NCBI GenBank assembly: GCA_947503765.1
Contig: CANNFA010000013.1
Location: 1-40,555, forward strand
DNA from: an uncultured Paracoccaceae bacterium
GTDB lineage: Bacteria > Pseudomonadota > Alphaproteobacteria > Rhodobacterales > Rhodobacteraceae
Length of the DNA stretch: 40,555 nt
Direction: 5' to 3'
Shown here: piece after piece, positions 14,820 through 24,045 of the stretch
Position numbering within the stretch: the first letter of the stretch is position 1
How the letters are laid out: each line of letters begins with the position of its first letter
Position numbers and translations under genes: made by a program
Notes under the pieces: generated by a model
Told to the model about the DNA's origin: nothing
Database searches by the model: none
Seen by the model: only the letters and a program-made list of their open reading frames with translations

Positions 14820-15806
14820 TCAATCAGCCCCGGTATGTGCCCGGATCGCCCTGCGCTGCATCCGCTGCACCCGCAGGCTGCGCAGCCCGTCGATCAACAC
14901 CGCGACGAAGATCACCAGCCCCAGCGCGATGGGCTGCAGGTAGAGGTTGATGCCGAGGAAGATCAGCCCGGTCTTCACCGTCTGGATCAGCGTCGCACCC
15001 ACGGCCGCGCCGATCGCGGTGCCGACGCCGCCGAACAGGCTTGCCCCGCCCAGCACGGCGGCCGCGATCACGTCGAACTCGCGTCCCTCGCCGAATGCCA
15101 CGTCCAGTCGTCCGATCTGCGCGATCAGCACGAAACCGGCGATGGCCGCCGCGCCGGACGAGATCATGTAGACCGCCGCCTCGACCCAGCCCTTGCGGAT
15201 GCCGGCCTTGCGCGCGGCCTCCGGGTCGGCGCCAAGCGCATAGATCTGCCGCCCGAAGCTGGTGCGGGCAAGGGTGATGTGCGCCGCGATGACCGTCAGC
15301 GCGAAGACCACCACCGGCAGCGGCACGCCCAGGACCGACGACAGGCCGAACTCCAGCATCTCGGGCGGGAAATCGAATTGGCGGGACGAGGTCATCCACG
15401 TGCCGGCGCCCCGGAAGAAAAACAGCGAGGCAAGCGTCACGATGAAGGGCGCGATGCCCAGGCGCACTATGAAAAAGGCGTTGGCCGCGCCCATCGCAAT
15501 GCCGGCAAGTGCGGCAACGACAAAGCCAAGGCCCACGCCAAGCCCGAATTCGCGCATCGCAAGCCCCGCCAGCAGCGGCGCAAGGTACATGACCGAACCC
15601 ACCGACAGGTCTATGCCCCGGGTCAGCAGGACAAACGTGATGCCGACCGCCGCGATGCCGATGAACGACGCCTGCTTGATGATGTTGCCAAGGCTTTCGG
15701 CCGTCAGGAACCCGTCGGCGCCGATGCCGAACAGCAGCACCACGGCGGCGAAGATCAGCCACGTGGCGTGCCGCAGGGCCAGCCGTGCAAGGGTTTGCGT
15801 ATTCAT
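14820..15806 (-). CDS. Ribose-type ABC transporter permease (second permease of the apiose operon)
   Basis: A 328-residue inner-membrane permease of the RbsC/BPD_transp_2 family. It has eight to ten hydrophobic helices, the VGITFVLLTRGIDLSVGSV segment (about 52-70), the cytoplasmic EAA-like region LGADPEAARKAGIRKGWVEAAVY and GGASLFGGVGTAIGAAVG. It starts with an ATG overlapping the ATPase gene stop as ATGA, and is the last gene of the nine-gene operon. It probably forms the membrane channel as a heterodimer with the permease at 17299. Confidence 0.93.
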   Translation of the reverse strand: MNTQTLARLALRHATWLIFAAVVLLFGIGADGFLTAESLGNIIKQASFIGIAAVGITFVLLTRGIDLSVGSVMYLAPLLAGLAMREFGLGVGLGFVVAALAGIAMGAANAFFIVRLGIAPFIVTLASLFFFRGAGTWMTSSRQFDFPPEMLEFGLSSVLGVPLPVVVFALTVIAAHITLARTSFGRQIYALGADPEAARKAGIRKGWVEAAVYMISSGAAAIAGFVLIAQIGRLDVAFGEGREFDVIAAAVLGGASLFGGVGTAIGAAVGATLIQTVKTGLIFLGINLYLQPIALGLVIFVAVLIDGLRSLRVQRMQRRAIRAHTGAD

Positions 15807-17302
15807 GCGGCCACCTCCCGAAAGGCTGCGGCCAGGATCGCTTCGTCGCTGAACGGCCGTTCCGCGAATTTGCCCACGATCTCGCCCCGGTTCATCACCA
15901 TGATGCGGTCGCAGACGCCCATCAGCTCTTCGATCTCGGACGAGATGAACAGCACCGCGCCCCCTTCGGCCGCCAGCCGGTCGGCCAGCGCGTAGATCTC
16001 GTATTTCGCACCCACGTCGACGCCGCGCGTCGGCTCGTCGAGGATGAAGAACCGCGGCCCGGCCATCAGCCACTTGCCGATAACGACCTTCTGCTGGTTG
16101 CCGCCCGAGAGCGATTTCGCGGGCTGGGACGCGATGTCGGCCGCCTTGAGCTGCACCTTGTCGCGCATCTTTTCCGTGGCCTCCCGCATCGCGGCGCGGT
16201 CCACGGTGGCGGCCGGCAGCCGGCCAAAACGGTCGATGGTGACGAGCGCGAGGTTCTCGGCCACGGGCGCCTCCATCATCAGCCCCTCTTCGCGGCGATT
16301 CTCGGTGACGAAGGCCATGCCTTGCGCGATCCGGCGGCCGGGGCCGCCGGTCAGCCGCGCGCCGGCCAGCGTGGCCGTGCCGGTTTCGTGCGGATCAAGC
16401 CCGAACAGGATGCGCGCGAGTTCACTGCGGCCCGATCCCATAAGGCCGAACAGGCCCAGGATTTCACCCGCACGGACCTCGAAACTGACATTCTCGACCA
16501 CGCCCGACTGGCCGAGACCCTCGGCCGCGAACACGATCTCGGCCTGCGGAATGCTGGTGCGGTCGGGAAACAGGCCCGACAGTTCGCGCCCGATCATCGC
16601 GCGGATCATCTCGGGCACGGGAAAGTCGGCGATCGGACCCTTCGCCACGAGCTGCCCGTCGCGCAGCACAGCCAGGTGGTCGCAGTGTTCGGCCACGTCG
16701 CCCAGCACATGGCTGATGAACACCACCGTCTTGCCGCTTGTTTTCAGCCGCGCAATCACGTCGAACAGGCGCTTCGTCTCGCGCGGGGTCAGAGAGGTGG
16801 TGGGTTCGTCGAAGATGATCAGCTCCGCCTCGCGGTGCAGCGCCTTGGCGATCTCGACCAGTTGGCGTTCGCCCGGTGAAAGCTCCTCGATCAGGGTGTT
16901 GGGCGTTGCGTCCAGTTCCAGGTCCGCCAGCAGCTCGCCGGCGCGCGCGGCGATGGCCCGGCGGTCGATCAGTCCGAAGCGTTTGGGGAAACCGTCGATG
17001 AACAGGTTTTCGGCAATGGTGAGGTTGTGAAAGAGGTTCAGTTCCTGGTGGATGAAGGCGATGCCCGCCTCTGCCGCATCGACCGCGTCGCGGGGGGCGT
17101 AGGGTGCGCCGCGCCAGAACAACCGGCCAGAGCTGGGCGGCAGGACACCGCCGATCATGTTCATCAGGGTGGACTTGCCCGCCCCGTTCTCTCCGACCAG
17201 TCCCAGCACGGCGCCCTGCGGCACCTCCAGCGTCACCGAGCGGACGGCGGGGATGCCGAAGAAGTCCCGCGACAGGTTGTCCAGCCGCAACAGCGTGCTC
17301 AT
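15803..17302 (-). CDS. Ribose-type ABC transporter ATP-binding protein (two ATPase domains)
   Basis: A 499-residue RbsA-type protein with two fused nucleotide-binding domains. The first has Walker A GENGAGKS (37-44), signature LSPGE and Walker B IIFDEPTTSLTP. The second has a weak P-loop (GLMGSGRSE), as is normal for this family, then signature LSGGNQQK and FILDEPTRGVDVG. It energises carbohydrate import. The ATG at 17302 overlaps the TGA of the upstream permease gene by four bases. It lies between two permease genes, in the operon that encodes the D-apiose enzymes. Confidence 0.95.
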   Translation of the reverse strand: MSTLLRLDNLSRDFFGIPAVRSVTLEVPQGAVLGLVGENGAGKSTLMNMIGGVLPPSSGRLFWRGAPYAPRDAVDAAEAGIAFIHQELNLFHNLTIAENLFIDGFPKRFGLIDRRAIAARAGELLADLELDATPNTLIEELSPGERQLVEIAKALHREAELIIFDEPTTSLTPRETKRLFDVIARLKTSGKTVVFISHVLGDVAEHCDHLAVLRDGQLVAKGPIADFPVPEMIRAMIGRELSGLFPDRTSIPQAEIVFAAEGLGQSGVVENVSFEVRAGEILGLFGLMGSGRSELARILFGLDPHETGTATLAGARLTGGPGRRIAQGMAFVTENRREEGLMMEAPVAENLALVTIDRFGRLPAATVDRAAMREATEKMRDKVQLKAADIASQPAKSLSGGNQQKVVIGKWLMAGPRFFILDEPTRGVDVGAKYEIYALADRLAAEGGAVLFISSEIEELMGVCDRIMVMNRGEIVGKFAERPFSDEAILAAAFREVAA

Positions 17303-18459
17303 GCCGTGCGCTCCTGTATCAGCCGCGTTCGCAGCACATTGAGGATCGCCGCCGCGAGGATCACCGCGCCCTTGACCATGTCGATCACGAAGGCCGACAA
17401 GTTCATCAGGTTCAGCGTGTTGGACAGCAGCACGAAGAAGAAGACGCCGAACACGGTCCAGATGATCTTGCCGCGCCCGCCGAACAGGCTGGTGCCGCCG
17501 ATAACCACGGCGCCGATGACGTCCAGCAGAAACGCGCCTTCGCCCAGCGTCGGGCGCCCCGCCTCCAGCCGTGCGGAGTACAGGATTGACCCGGCCGCGG
17601 CGCAGAGCGCGGAAATCACGAAGACTGTCACGATGACGCGCCGCACCGGCACGCCCGAGATCTCGGCCGTCTTGCGGTTGGCGCCCACGGCGTTGACATA
17701 GCGCCCGAACACCGTGCGCGAGAGCAGAAGATGCGCGGCCACCGCGATGGAGATGGCGAGCAGCATGGGCCACGTCACGAAGGAATAGACCTGCCGGCGG
17801 GGGATGCGCGGCTCGTCCTGCGGACCCAGGTAGAGCGAGACGATGTCGCCCTTGCCGAGCTTGATGAACGCCTCGGGCAGCGGGCGGATGTTCTCTGACT
17901 GGGTCAGCCAAATGGCGAAGGCGCCGATCGCGATCAGGCCGACCAAGGTGACCATGAAGGGCGGCATGTTCAGGTAGGCGACGGAGACGCCGTTCAGCAG
18001 CCCGACGAGCGCCCCGGCGAGCAACATCGCGGCGATGCCCAGCCAGACTGCCCCCGGCACCCCATTGAGGGCCCCGCCCTCCTCGCCGATCAGGACACCC
18101 CAGATCGGTGCGTTGGACAGCACGTTGGCGGACCCGGCAGTGGCCAGCAGCGCCCCGGCGATCGCGCTGGTCAGACCGATCACGGCGCCCTGGCTCAGGT
18201 CGATGCCGCCGACGGTCAGCACGAAGGTCTGGCCCACCGCCACGACCAGCAGCGGCCACATGTTCGACAGCAGATTCGACAGGTTCGCCGGATTGGTCAG
18301 CGTCGGCAGGAACGGGACCAGCACAAGGAAATAGGCCAGCGACAGGTAGAGGACGAAGAAATCCGACAGGATCAGATCCCCCGCCTTTCGCGGAATGGAG
18401 CCGAACCGGGGAGGACGCGCGCGCCCCCTCCGGTCCTTTTGCAGCGAGGTAACGCTCAC
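17299..18459 (-). CDS. Ribose-type ABC transporter permease (first permease of the apiose operon)
   Basis: A 386-residue RbsC-type permease. Features include a basic cytoplasmic N-terminus (KDRRGRARPPRFGSIPRKAG), VAVGQTFVLTVGGIDLSQGAV (about 72-92), VGANRKTAEISGVPVRRVIVTVFV (the ATPase-contacting loop) and GGTSLFGGRGKIIWTVFG. A large periplasmic insert around residues 110-135 and 200-215 makes it longer than its partner at 14820. It lies 61 bases after the binding-protein gene and overlaps the ATPase gene. Confidence 0.93.
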   Translation of the reverse strand: MSVTSLQKDRRGRARPPRFGSIPRKAGDLILSDFFVLYLSLAYFLVLVPFLPTLTNPANLSNLLSNMWPLLVVAVGQTFVLTVGGIDLSQGAVIGLTSAIAGALLATAGSANVLSNAPIWGVLIGEEGGALNGVPGAVWLGIAAMLLAGALVGLLNGVSVAYLNMPPFMVTLVGLIAIGAFAIWLTQSENIRPLPEAFIKLGKGDIVSLYLGPQDEPRIPRRQVYSFVTWPMLLAISIAVAAHLLLSRTVFGRYVNAVGANRKTAEISGVPVRRVIVTVFVISALCAAAGSILYSARLEAGRPTLGEGAFLLDVIGAVVIGGTSLFGGRGKIIWTVFGVFFFVLLSNTLNLMNLSAFVIDMVKGAVILAAAILNVLRTRLIQERTA

Positions 18460-18520
18460 GGCCGCCCTGCCCCGGCCGGAGCCTTGGCGACACGGAGCAT
18501 GGGCAGAACGGCCGGGCGCG

Positions 18521-19531
18521 TCATTGGTCGAGGAATCCTTCGGACAGCAGGACGCAGCCCCACATGTCCATCTCGCGTTCCGCCATGTTCTCAGACGTCA
18601 GGGCAAAGCCCGGATCCTCGATCACCTCGTTGGGCGCGTATTCCCCGTCTTCGATGGCCGAAAGGATCGCGTCGAGCGACGCCTCGGCCTCGAAGTACAG
18701 GTCCTGGACCCCGGTCGCGTCAACGTAGCCGTCCTTGATCAGCTGGCAGGCGGTGGCGTCACCGTCGAGGCCGCCCATGATGACGTGGCCCTCTTCGCCC
18801 CGCGGCACCCACATGCCGCGCGGCTCGAACACCGAGCGGATGGTGGGGAACAGGAAGTCCGACGAGGTAAATACCAGGTCGATGTCCGGGTTCGCGGTCA
18901 CCGCCGCCTCTAGGTTGGCCAGTGCCGTCGCCGCGTCCCATTCCGAGGCCACCTCGATGGGAGTCTCGAACCGGTCTGCCTGCTTCTCGATGGCGTTGTA
19001 GAAGCCATCCTTGCGGCCCACGGCGTTCGGGTCGCCCAGGTCGCCCACGACGATCAGCGGCTGCAGCTTTTCGCCCTCGGGCGCGTCGGCCAGCGCCTCC
19101 TCCACAAGGAAATCGACCGCCTGCTCGGCGATGGTCGCGTTATCGGCCACCACGACGATGCCGCGGGACAGGTCCGACGGCGGGCGGTTGAACACCGCGA
19201 TCGGTACGTCGTTGTCCTGCGCCTCCTGCACGATGGTCACGGCACTCTCACCGTCCTGCGGGATGATGATGATCCCGTCGACCCCCTGCGCGATGCAGTC
19301 CCGCACCTGTTCGAACTGCCGGTTGGCATCCTCGTTTGCGTTGCGCTCGATCACCGTATGCCCGCGCTCTTCCAGCGTCGAGGTGATCGCCTGATGCCCG
19401 GCGACCCAGAATTCGGTTTCCAGATCCTGGAACGCGAAACAGATGGTCGCCGCCTGCGCGCCGCCCGCCAGCCCGCCCAGCGCCACCGTGGCGCCGAGGA
19501 GTGCGGCTTTCAGCCGTGATGTCCTTTTCAT
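18521..19531 (-). CDS. Periplasmic sugar-binding protein of the apiose-cluster ABC importer
   Basis: A 336-residue RbsB/Peripla_BP_4-type solute-binding protein. The signal peptide is residues 1-27 (MKRTSR, hydrophobic core, AQAA). ATICFAFQDLETEFWVAGHQ is the typical first strand with aromatic sugar-stacking residues; QVRDCIAQGVDGIIIIPQDGES, DIDLVFTSSDFLFPTIRSVF and VIMGGLDGDATACQLIKDGYVDATGVQD follow. The start has GGGAGGA seven bases upstream. It lies 35 bases after apnO. Its position in the operon suggests the ligand is D-apiose or a related branched sugar or acid. Confidence 0.9.
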   Translation of the reverse strand: MKRTSRLKAALLGATVALGGLAGGAQAATICFAFQDLETEFWVAGHQAITSTLEERGHTVIERNANEDANRQFEQVRDCIAQGVDGIIIIPQDGESAVTIVQEAQDNDVPIAVFNRPPSDLSRGIVVVADNATIAEQAVDFLVEEALADAPEGEKLQPLIVVGDLGDPNAVGRKDGFYNAIEKQADRFETPIEVASEWDAATALANLEAAVTANPDIDLVFTSSDFLFPTIRSVFEPRGMWVPRGEEGHVIMGGLDGDATACQLIKDGYVDATGVQDLYFEAEASLDAILSAIEDGEYAPNEVIEDPGFALTSENMAEREMDMWGCVLLSEGFLDQ

Positions 19532-19566
19532 TGTCTTTCCTCCCTTTTGGTTTGGATACGGGGCGC

Positions 19567-20412
19567 TCAGGCCCCGTCCGGTTCACAGATGTCCTTGACC
19601 GAGGCCATCACGGCCTCGGGGTCGAACACCCTTTCGCGCCAGCCGTCGCGGAAAATCAGCGGCTTGGCTTTCTCGATCGCCTTCAGCGCCCCGTCGGAGA
19701 ACCTGCCTTCGGGAAAGATGCCGAAGGCGATGGCAAGTTCGATGTTCAGGTGGCCGAGCATGAAGTCATGCGCGGCCTGTTCCGGAACCCCCCGGCGCAC
19801 CGCCTCGTCCGTCGCCTCTCGCAGGGCGAGGGCCAGGGTCGCGCCCACTGTTTCCGACAGCGCCGGCTCCAGGATCGCCATCTGTTCGACGGTGACGCGG
19901 TGCGAGCGCATGACAGGCGCGTAGATCTGTTTCGCCACCACCTCGCACTTGGCGTAGTCTTCCTCCGAGCCCTGCATCAGGGCGCAGACGATATGCTGCT
20001 TTGCCTTGACGCCACCGAAGAAATCCAGCCTGTTTTCGCCCTCTTCGTCGTTGAAGATCGGCGGGTGGCAGGGATGGGTGACGAAGTACGCGATGTCGTC
20101 GCGTTCGGGCAAATCGCCCGCATGCGGCGCGGCCGCGTCGAGCATGACGACGGACGTTCCGCTTTCCAGCCCGCCGACGATCTGGTGCGCGACCGATCCG
20201 ATGGCCCGGTCGGGCACGGCCAGCACCACCACATCGGCGCGCGACAATGCCTGTCCCTGTTCGATGCAGTCGAGCCCGGTCGCGTCCCTGAGCCGCTTGC
20301 GGCCTTCATCGGTCACCTCGACCGGGGAAAAGTCGGCTCCGGCGGCCTTAAGGTTCGTGGACAGGCGGACGCCCATCTTGCCGCCGGCCCCGAGCAGAGC
20401 GATTTTCGTCAT
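19567..20412 (-). CDS. apnO: D-apionate oxidoisomerase (ApnO)
   Basis: A 281-residue NAD-dependent enzyme with an N-terminal Rossmann fold (IALLGAGGKMGVRLSTNL, 4-21; VVVLAVPDRAIG) and a 6-phosphogluconate dehydrogenase-like helical C-domain (ILEPALSETVGATLALALRE, AAHDFMLGHLNIELAIAFG). Together with the kinase and RuBisCO-like neighbours this matches ApnO, which converts D-apionate to 3-oxo-isoapionate in the D-apiose pathways described in 2018. The ATG at 20412 overlaps the kinase stop (ATGA), and the longer frame upstream is antisense-like filler. Without the context it would only be called a phosphogluconate-dehydrogenase-like oxidoreductase. Confidence 0.8.
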   Translation of the reverse strand: MTKIALLGAGGKMGVRLSTNLKAAGADFSPVEVTDEGRKRLRDATGLDCIEQGQALSRADVVVLAVPDRAIGSVAHQIVGGLESGTSVVMLDAAAPHAGDLPERDDIAYFVTHPCHPPIFNDEEGENRLDFFGGVKAKQHIVCALMQGSEEDYAKCEVVAKQIYAPVMRSHRVTVEQMAILEPALSETVGATLALALREATDEAVRRGVPEQAAHDFMLGHLNIELAIAFGIFPEGRFSDGALKAIEKAKPLIFRDGWRERVFDPEAVMASVKDICEPDGA

Positions 20413-21764
20413 GTCATGCCTCCCGGGCCGCCGGCCCTCAGATCGGTGAAGATTTCCGGCGGTCCCATCTGGCCGCCCTTGAGTGCGATCTCGATCCCGT
20501 CCAGGGCCGGATCGTCGGAATGGCCGCGCAACAGCGCCACGCCCGGCGCGACCGGAGCGGTGGCGGTCAGCGCCCACAGGCCCAGCCCCGCCGCACCCCG
20601 GCTGGAGGTGTCTCCGCCCGCGATCGCCACGCGCCGCAGGCCCGCCCTTGCGGACAGGTCGCGCAGCAGCGCGCCCAGCGCCGCGCCCAGCCGGTCGTTC
20701 AGCTTGTCTGCCCCGGACATTCCCGCGGCCTCGCGGAATCGGGCGATGGCGGGGTCGTCGGGCCCTCGTGCGGTGGCGACCAGCGGGCTTCGGCCGTGGT
20801 CGAGGGCTTGAAGGGCCGCGCGCGTCGCGCGTTCGATTTCCGCGTTCAGGGCGCGGGTGTCGGTCGCCGTGGCGGCATCGAACGGGATGATTTCAAAGCC
20901 GTTGGCCCCAGCGTGATCGATCTGCCCCGCCGTGACGGGCGCGCAGGAGCCGGACACCACGGCAATCCGGTCGACCGGACCCGCCCGCGCGGGCGCGACG
21001 GGATCGGGCAACCAGCCGGCCTGCCGCCACGCGGCGACCAGCGCGTATTCGACGCCTTGCGAGCCGACAACGACCCCACCGCCGCCGCAGACGCCCCAGA
21101 TGATTTCACCGGCGCGCTCAAGGGTTTCCGCATCGACCACGTCGAGCGCGACGATGCCGTGATCTTTGGCCTCGGCGGCGAAGGCTTCGGGACCATGTCC
21201 CGCCTTCAGCGCGCGAAGGTCCACCAGACCCACGCCCATATCGGTCTGGCGCGCGAGATGCAGCCGCACGTCGGCCTCGTCCATCGGCGTCGCGGGATGT
21301 ACCGACATCGTCGGGTGGCGATCCAGCCGCACCGCCTCGCTTTGCGCGAGGGCGAACAGGTTGCCGAACGCTTGCCACCGCCCGATCTCGGGCGCCGCGA
21401 CCAGAAGCGGCGCGGCCTTTCCGGGCCGCACCGCCAGCCGCGCGGCGTGGCCGATGGAGCCAAGGTGCGGGGCGCTGTCGAGGGTGGAGCAAATCTTGTA
21501 GTGCAGGATCGGAGCGCCGGTTCTCTGCAGCGCCTCGAAGGCGGGGGGCAGTTCGGCGTCCATCTCCTCGGGTGTCATCGCCCGGCTGGCGCCTGCCATG
21601 CCGATGGCGCGGATGCCGTCGAACCGGGCGAGCCGGTCCGCGTCGGGCGGCTGAAGGAACAGCACCGCCGGCAGCCCCGAGAAGGTCATCACCTCCATCA
21701 CCGCCGCCGCGCCGGTGAAGTCGTCGCCGTACCAGGCGACAAGAGGACCGTCCGGCAGGCTCAT
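20409..21764 (-). CDS. oiaK: 3-oxo-isoapionate kinase (OiaK), four-carbon acid sugar kinase family
   Basis: A 451-residue member of the DUF1537 sugar-acid kinase family. The substrate-binding YGDDFTG (12-18) is at the N-terminus; VVSGSCAPVTAGQI and the ATP-site region VAIAGGDTSSRGAAGLGLWAL, with the final EIALKGGQMGPPEIF, are present. It phosphorylates the product of ApnO at C4. The start overlaps the stop of the RuBisCO-like gene as ATGA. The assignment to 3-oxo-isoapionate rather than erythronate or threonate rests on the direct linkage to a RuBisCO-like gene, apnO, apsD and apnL. Confidence 0.83.
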   Translation of the reverse strand: MSLPDGPLVAWYGDDFTGAAAVMEVMTFSGLPAVLFLQPPDADRLARFDGIRAIGMAGASRAMTPEEMDAELPPAFEALQRTGAPILHYKICSTLDSAPHLGSIGHAARLAVRPGKAAPLLVAAPEIGRWQAFGNLFALAQSEAVRLDRHPTMSVHPATPMDEADVRLHLARQTDMGVGLVDLRALKAGHGPEAFAAEAKDHGIVALDVVDAETLERAGEIIWGVCGGGGVVVGSQGVEYALVAAWRQAGWLPDPVAPARAGPVDRIAVVSGSCAPVTAGQIDHAGANGFEIIPFDAATATDTRALNAEIERATRAALQALDHGRSPLVATARGPDDPAIARFREAAGMSGADKLNDRLGAALGALLRDLSARAGLRRVAIAGGDTSSRGAAGLGLWALTATAPVAPGVALLRGHSDDPALDGIEIALKGGQMGPPEIFTDLRAGGPGGMT

Positions 21765-23008
21765 GCGCGCGGCTCCAGTGCGCGGGCCAGCGCGGGCGAC
21801 CGCCGGGCCATGTCCTCGAGCGTCTCGCCCGAGACCGCCGCCTCCCAGGACGCGCGCAGGCTTTCGACACCGGCAGCCGGGCCGTCCGGGTGCGCCATGA
21901 TCCCGCCGCCCGCCGCGTAGATCAGATCATTGGACCCGAGCTTGCGATAGGTTTCGGGCGGCTGCTTGGCCCCCTGGCCCGAGGAGAACACCGGCATCGC
22001 GATGCAGGGCTTGTCCTCCCAGATCGGCGTCAGGCAGTCGCGGGCCGAGGCAACGACGCTTTCGTCGGATTCGCAGAACTTGTTGGCCAGGCCGTTGACG
22101 TGCATGTGGTCCGCCCCGGCGATGCGCCAGAATTTCGCCCAGGCGGGATAGGAAAAGCCCAGCATCGGGTGCCGCGACAACGCGCCCCAGCCGTTCCGGT
22201 GCGCATGGATCGGCAGGCGGCAGGCGCGGCGCAGCGCGGTGAAGCCCGCCAGCCCGACGCTGTTCAGGCTGACCATCACGCAGGTCCCGCCGAGGCTTTC
22301 CACCAGATCGTGGCGGCGGCGCATTTCGTCCACCTCGCCGGTCAGGTTGAAGGCGAACATCACCTTGCGCCCGGTCCGATCGGCGTGCCGGTCGATCACC
22401 TGCATCACGGCGCGCGCGCGGTCCTCGAAAGGACAAGCGGGGCCGTCGGCCTGCAACTCGTCATCCTTGATGAAGTCGATCCCGGCGCCGCACAGAAGGT
22501 CGGTCAACTCCGCCGTCTGTTCGGCGGAAAACCCCACGGACGGCTTGATGATCGTCCCGATCAGCGGCCGGTCGGCTACCCCCGCCAGGCGCCGCGTGCC
22601 CTTGACCCCGAAGCCGGGCCCGTCATAGGCATCCCCGAACGCGCGCGGCAGACGGATCTCGTCGATGCGCAGCCCGGAAAACTGTTTGAGTTCGAACAGG
22701 TTCCCGGCGACCGTGGCCATCAGGTTCGGCAGCGACGGCCCGATATTGGCAAGAGGCCACGACAGCGTCACGCGCGCCCGGCGGTAGGGGCCGCCCTGCC
22801 CCGCCGCGCCCGGTAGCGCTGGTTCGGCGACCTCCTCGATAACGTCCAGCCTTTCGACACGGGCGGCAGAGCGTGCCTTCAGCTCCGGGGTTTCGCCCGG
22901 CACCGGAACGAAGGTACCGGACGACTGCTCGCCTGCCATGGCGGCCGCCGCATCCTCGGGGGGAAGGGCGGTCTCGATCAGGTAGTTGGCCTCGAACCGG
23001 TCGCTCAT
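21761..23008 (-). CDS. oiaX: RuBisCO-like protein, 3-oxo-isoapionate-4-phosphate decarboxylase (OiaX)
   Basis: A 415-residue form IV RuBisCO-like protein. Conserved positions of the RuBisCO fold are visible: Lys155 in GTIIKPSVGFS, the Lys181-x-Asp183-Glu184 metal and carbamate motif in IDFIKDDE, His270-Arg271 in HAHRNGWG, a loop-6 lysine (Lys310) in NGLANKF, and the phosphate-binding AAGGGIMAHPDG. Keeping these residues argues for a catalytic enolisation-type reaction, here decarboxylation of 3-oxo-isoapionate 4-phosphate to L-erythrulose 1-phosphate. It does not fix CO2. It is ATGA-coupled to apsD upstream and oiaK downstream. The alternative is OiaT, the transcarboxylase/hydrolase of a parallel route; I prefer OiaX by overall RuBisCO likeness. 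Confidence 0.8.
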   Translation of the reverse strand: MSDRFEANYLIETALPPEDAAAAMAGEQSSGTFVPVPGETPELKARSAARVERLDVIEEVAEPALPGAAGQGGPYRRARVTLSWPLANIGPSLPNLMATVAGNLFELKQFSGLRIDEIRLPRAFGDAYDGPGFGVKGTRRLAGVADRPLIGTIIKPSVGFSAEQTAELTDLLCGAGIDFIKDDELQADGPACPFEDRARAVMQVIDRHADRTGRKVMFAFNLTGEVDEMRRRHDLVESLGGTCVMVSLNSVGLAGFTALRRACRLPIHAHRNGWGALSRHPMLGFSYPAWAKFWRIAGADHMHVNGLANKFCESDESVVASARDCLTPIWEDKPCIAMPVFSSGQGAKQPPETYRKLGSNDLIYAAGGGIMAHPDGPAAGVESLRASWEAAVSGETLEDMARRSPALARALEPRA

Positions 23009-24045
23009 GGCACCTGCTCCTCGAAATCGTCCAGCGTCACGGTCTCTCCCGTTTCGGCAGAGCGATAGGCGGCCAGTGCCATCGCCAGCGTGCCGAGGTT
23101 ATGCGCGCCCGAGGGCTGCGGATCCTCCTTGCCGTCCAGCACCCGCACCACATGCCGTTCGAAAGCGGCGACCGAGTCCTGCACCGCGTGCCACGGTTTT
23201 TCGCCCCAGCCGGGCACCGCCGGTTCAACATCCCAGCGATCCACGCCGCCCGCGCGATGCAGGTTCAACTGGTAGCCCGCGGTCAGGTCCAGCGTGCCGT
23301 CCGCCCCTTCGACGCGGATCAGCGTCTGCGGAAACGGGTCCGGAATCTCGAGCGTGTAGAAGGAACAATCCACCGACACGACGGCGCCGCTCTTCTGCCG
23401 GAGCGTGGCGAGGAACGTATCCTCGCCCGCGATTCCCGGTTTCCGGCTTTGCGTGCGGCAATGCAGGTCGGCACTGTCCCCGAACAGAAAGCGCACCACG
23501 TCGAACAGGTGCAGCCCCACATCCATCAGTGCGAACTGCTCCACTTCGGCGAGATAGGGCTGCCCGGCATAGACGTCGTAGCGGTGGCGAAAGCTGACGC
23601 GGGCAAAGGCCGGATCGCCGACCACCCCTTCGGATAGCTTGTCGCGCAAGGCGATCAGCGGCACCTGCCAGCGAAAATTCTCATGCACGAACAAAGGTTT
23701 GCCTGCGCGTGCACCGGCATCGACCATGGCCTGCGCATCGGCCAGGGATCCCGCGAACGGCTTTTGACAGATCACCGCCGCGCCGTGGGCGAAGGCCATT
23801 TCGACCAGCATCCGGTGCGAGGCAACGGTTGTCGCCACGTCCACGAAATCCGGCTGGATTTCGCGCAGCGCCGTTTCGGCATCGGTGAACGCCTGCGCCA
23901 CGCCGAAGTCGCGCGCCATCGCCTTCGCCTTGTTTTCGTCCAGGTCGCAGACGGCGGCGATCTCCGCGCCCTCCGCCGCTGCCCAGCCGTGCATGTGATT
24001 GCGCGCGAAGAACCCGCATCCGATCAGCAGTCCGCGACGCATCAT
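23005..24045 (-). CDS. apsD: Gfo/Idh/MocA oxidoreductase, probable D-apiose dehydrogenase (ApsD)
   Basis: A 346-residue NAD-dependent dehydrogenase. The Rossmann motif is GCGFFARNHMHGW (9-21), the catalytic Lys is Lys95 in ICQKPFAG (Gln-Lys-Pro instead of the more common Glu-Lys-Pro), and the second motif is Asp175-His179 in DVGLHLFDVVRFLFG. The start is the ATG at 24045 that overlaps the apnL stop (ATGA); a second ATG follows at once. In the apiose pathway ApsD oxidises D-apiose to D-apionolactone. The identification depends on the neighbours apnL, apnO, oiaK and oiaX. Confidence 0.8.
   Translation of the reverse strand: MMRRGLLIGCGFFARNHMHGWAAAEGAEIAAVCDLDENKAKAMARDFGVAQAFTDAETALREIQPDFVDVATTVASHRMLVEMAFAHGAAVICQKPFAGSLADAQAMVDAGARAGKPLFVHENFRWQVPLIALRDKLSEGVVGDPAFARVSFRHRYDVYAGQPYLAEVEQFALMDVGLHLFDVVRFLFGDSADLHCRTQSRKPGIAGEDTFLATLRQKSGAVVSVDCSFYTLEIPDPFPQTLIRVEGADGTLDLTAGYQLNLHRAGGVDRWDVEPAVPGWGEKPWHAVQDSVAAFERHVVRVLDGKEDPQPSGAHNLGTLAMALAAYRSAETGETVTLDDFEEQVP

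Noticed and set aside
19501-20811. Plus-strand open frame (436 codons) opposite apnO and the kinase
   Set aside because: It is a shadow of the minus-strand genes, which have a Rossmann motif and the YGDDFTG kinase motif and ATGA-coupled starts.
21761-23008. Genuine carbon-fixing RuBisCO
   Set aside because: Length (415) and motif variants (for example HAHRNGWG and NGLANKF) are those of form IV RuBisCO-like proteins, and the operon is catabolic with no phosphoribulokinase.
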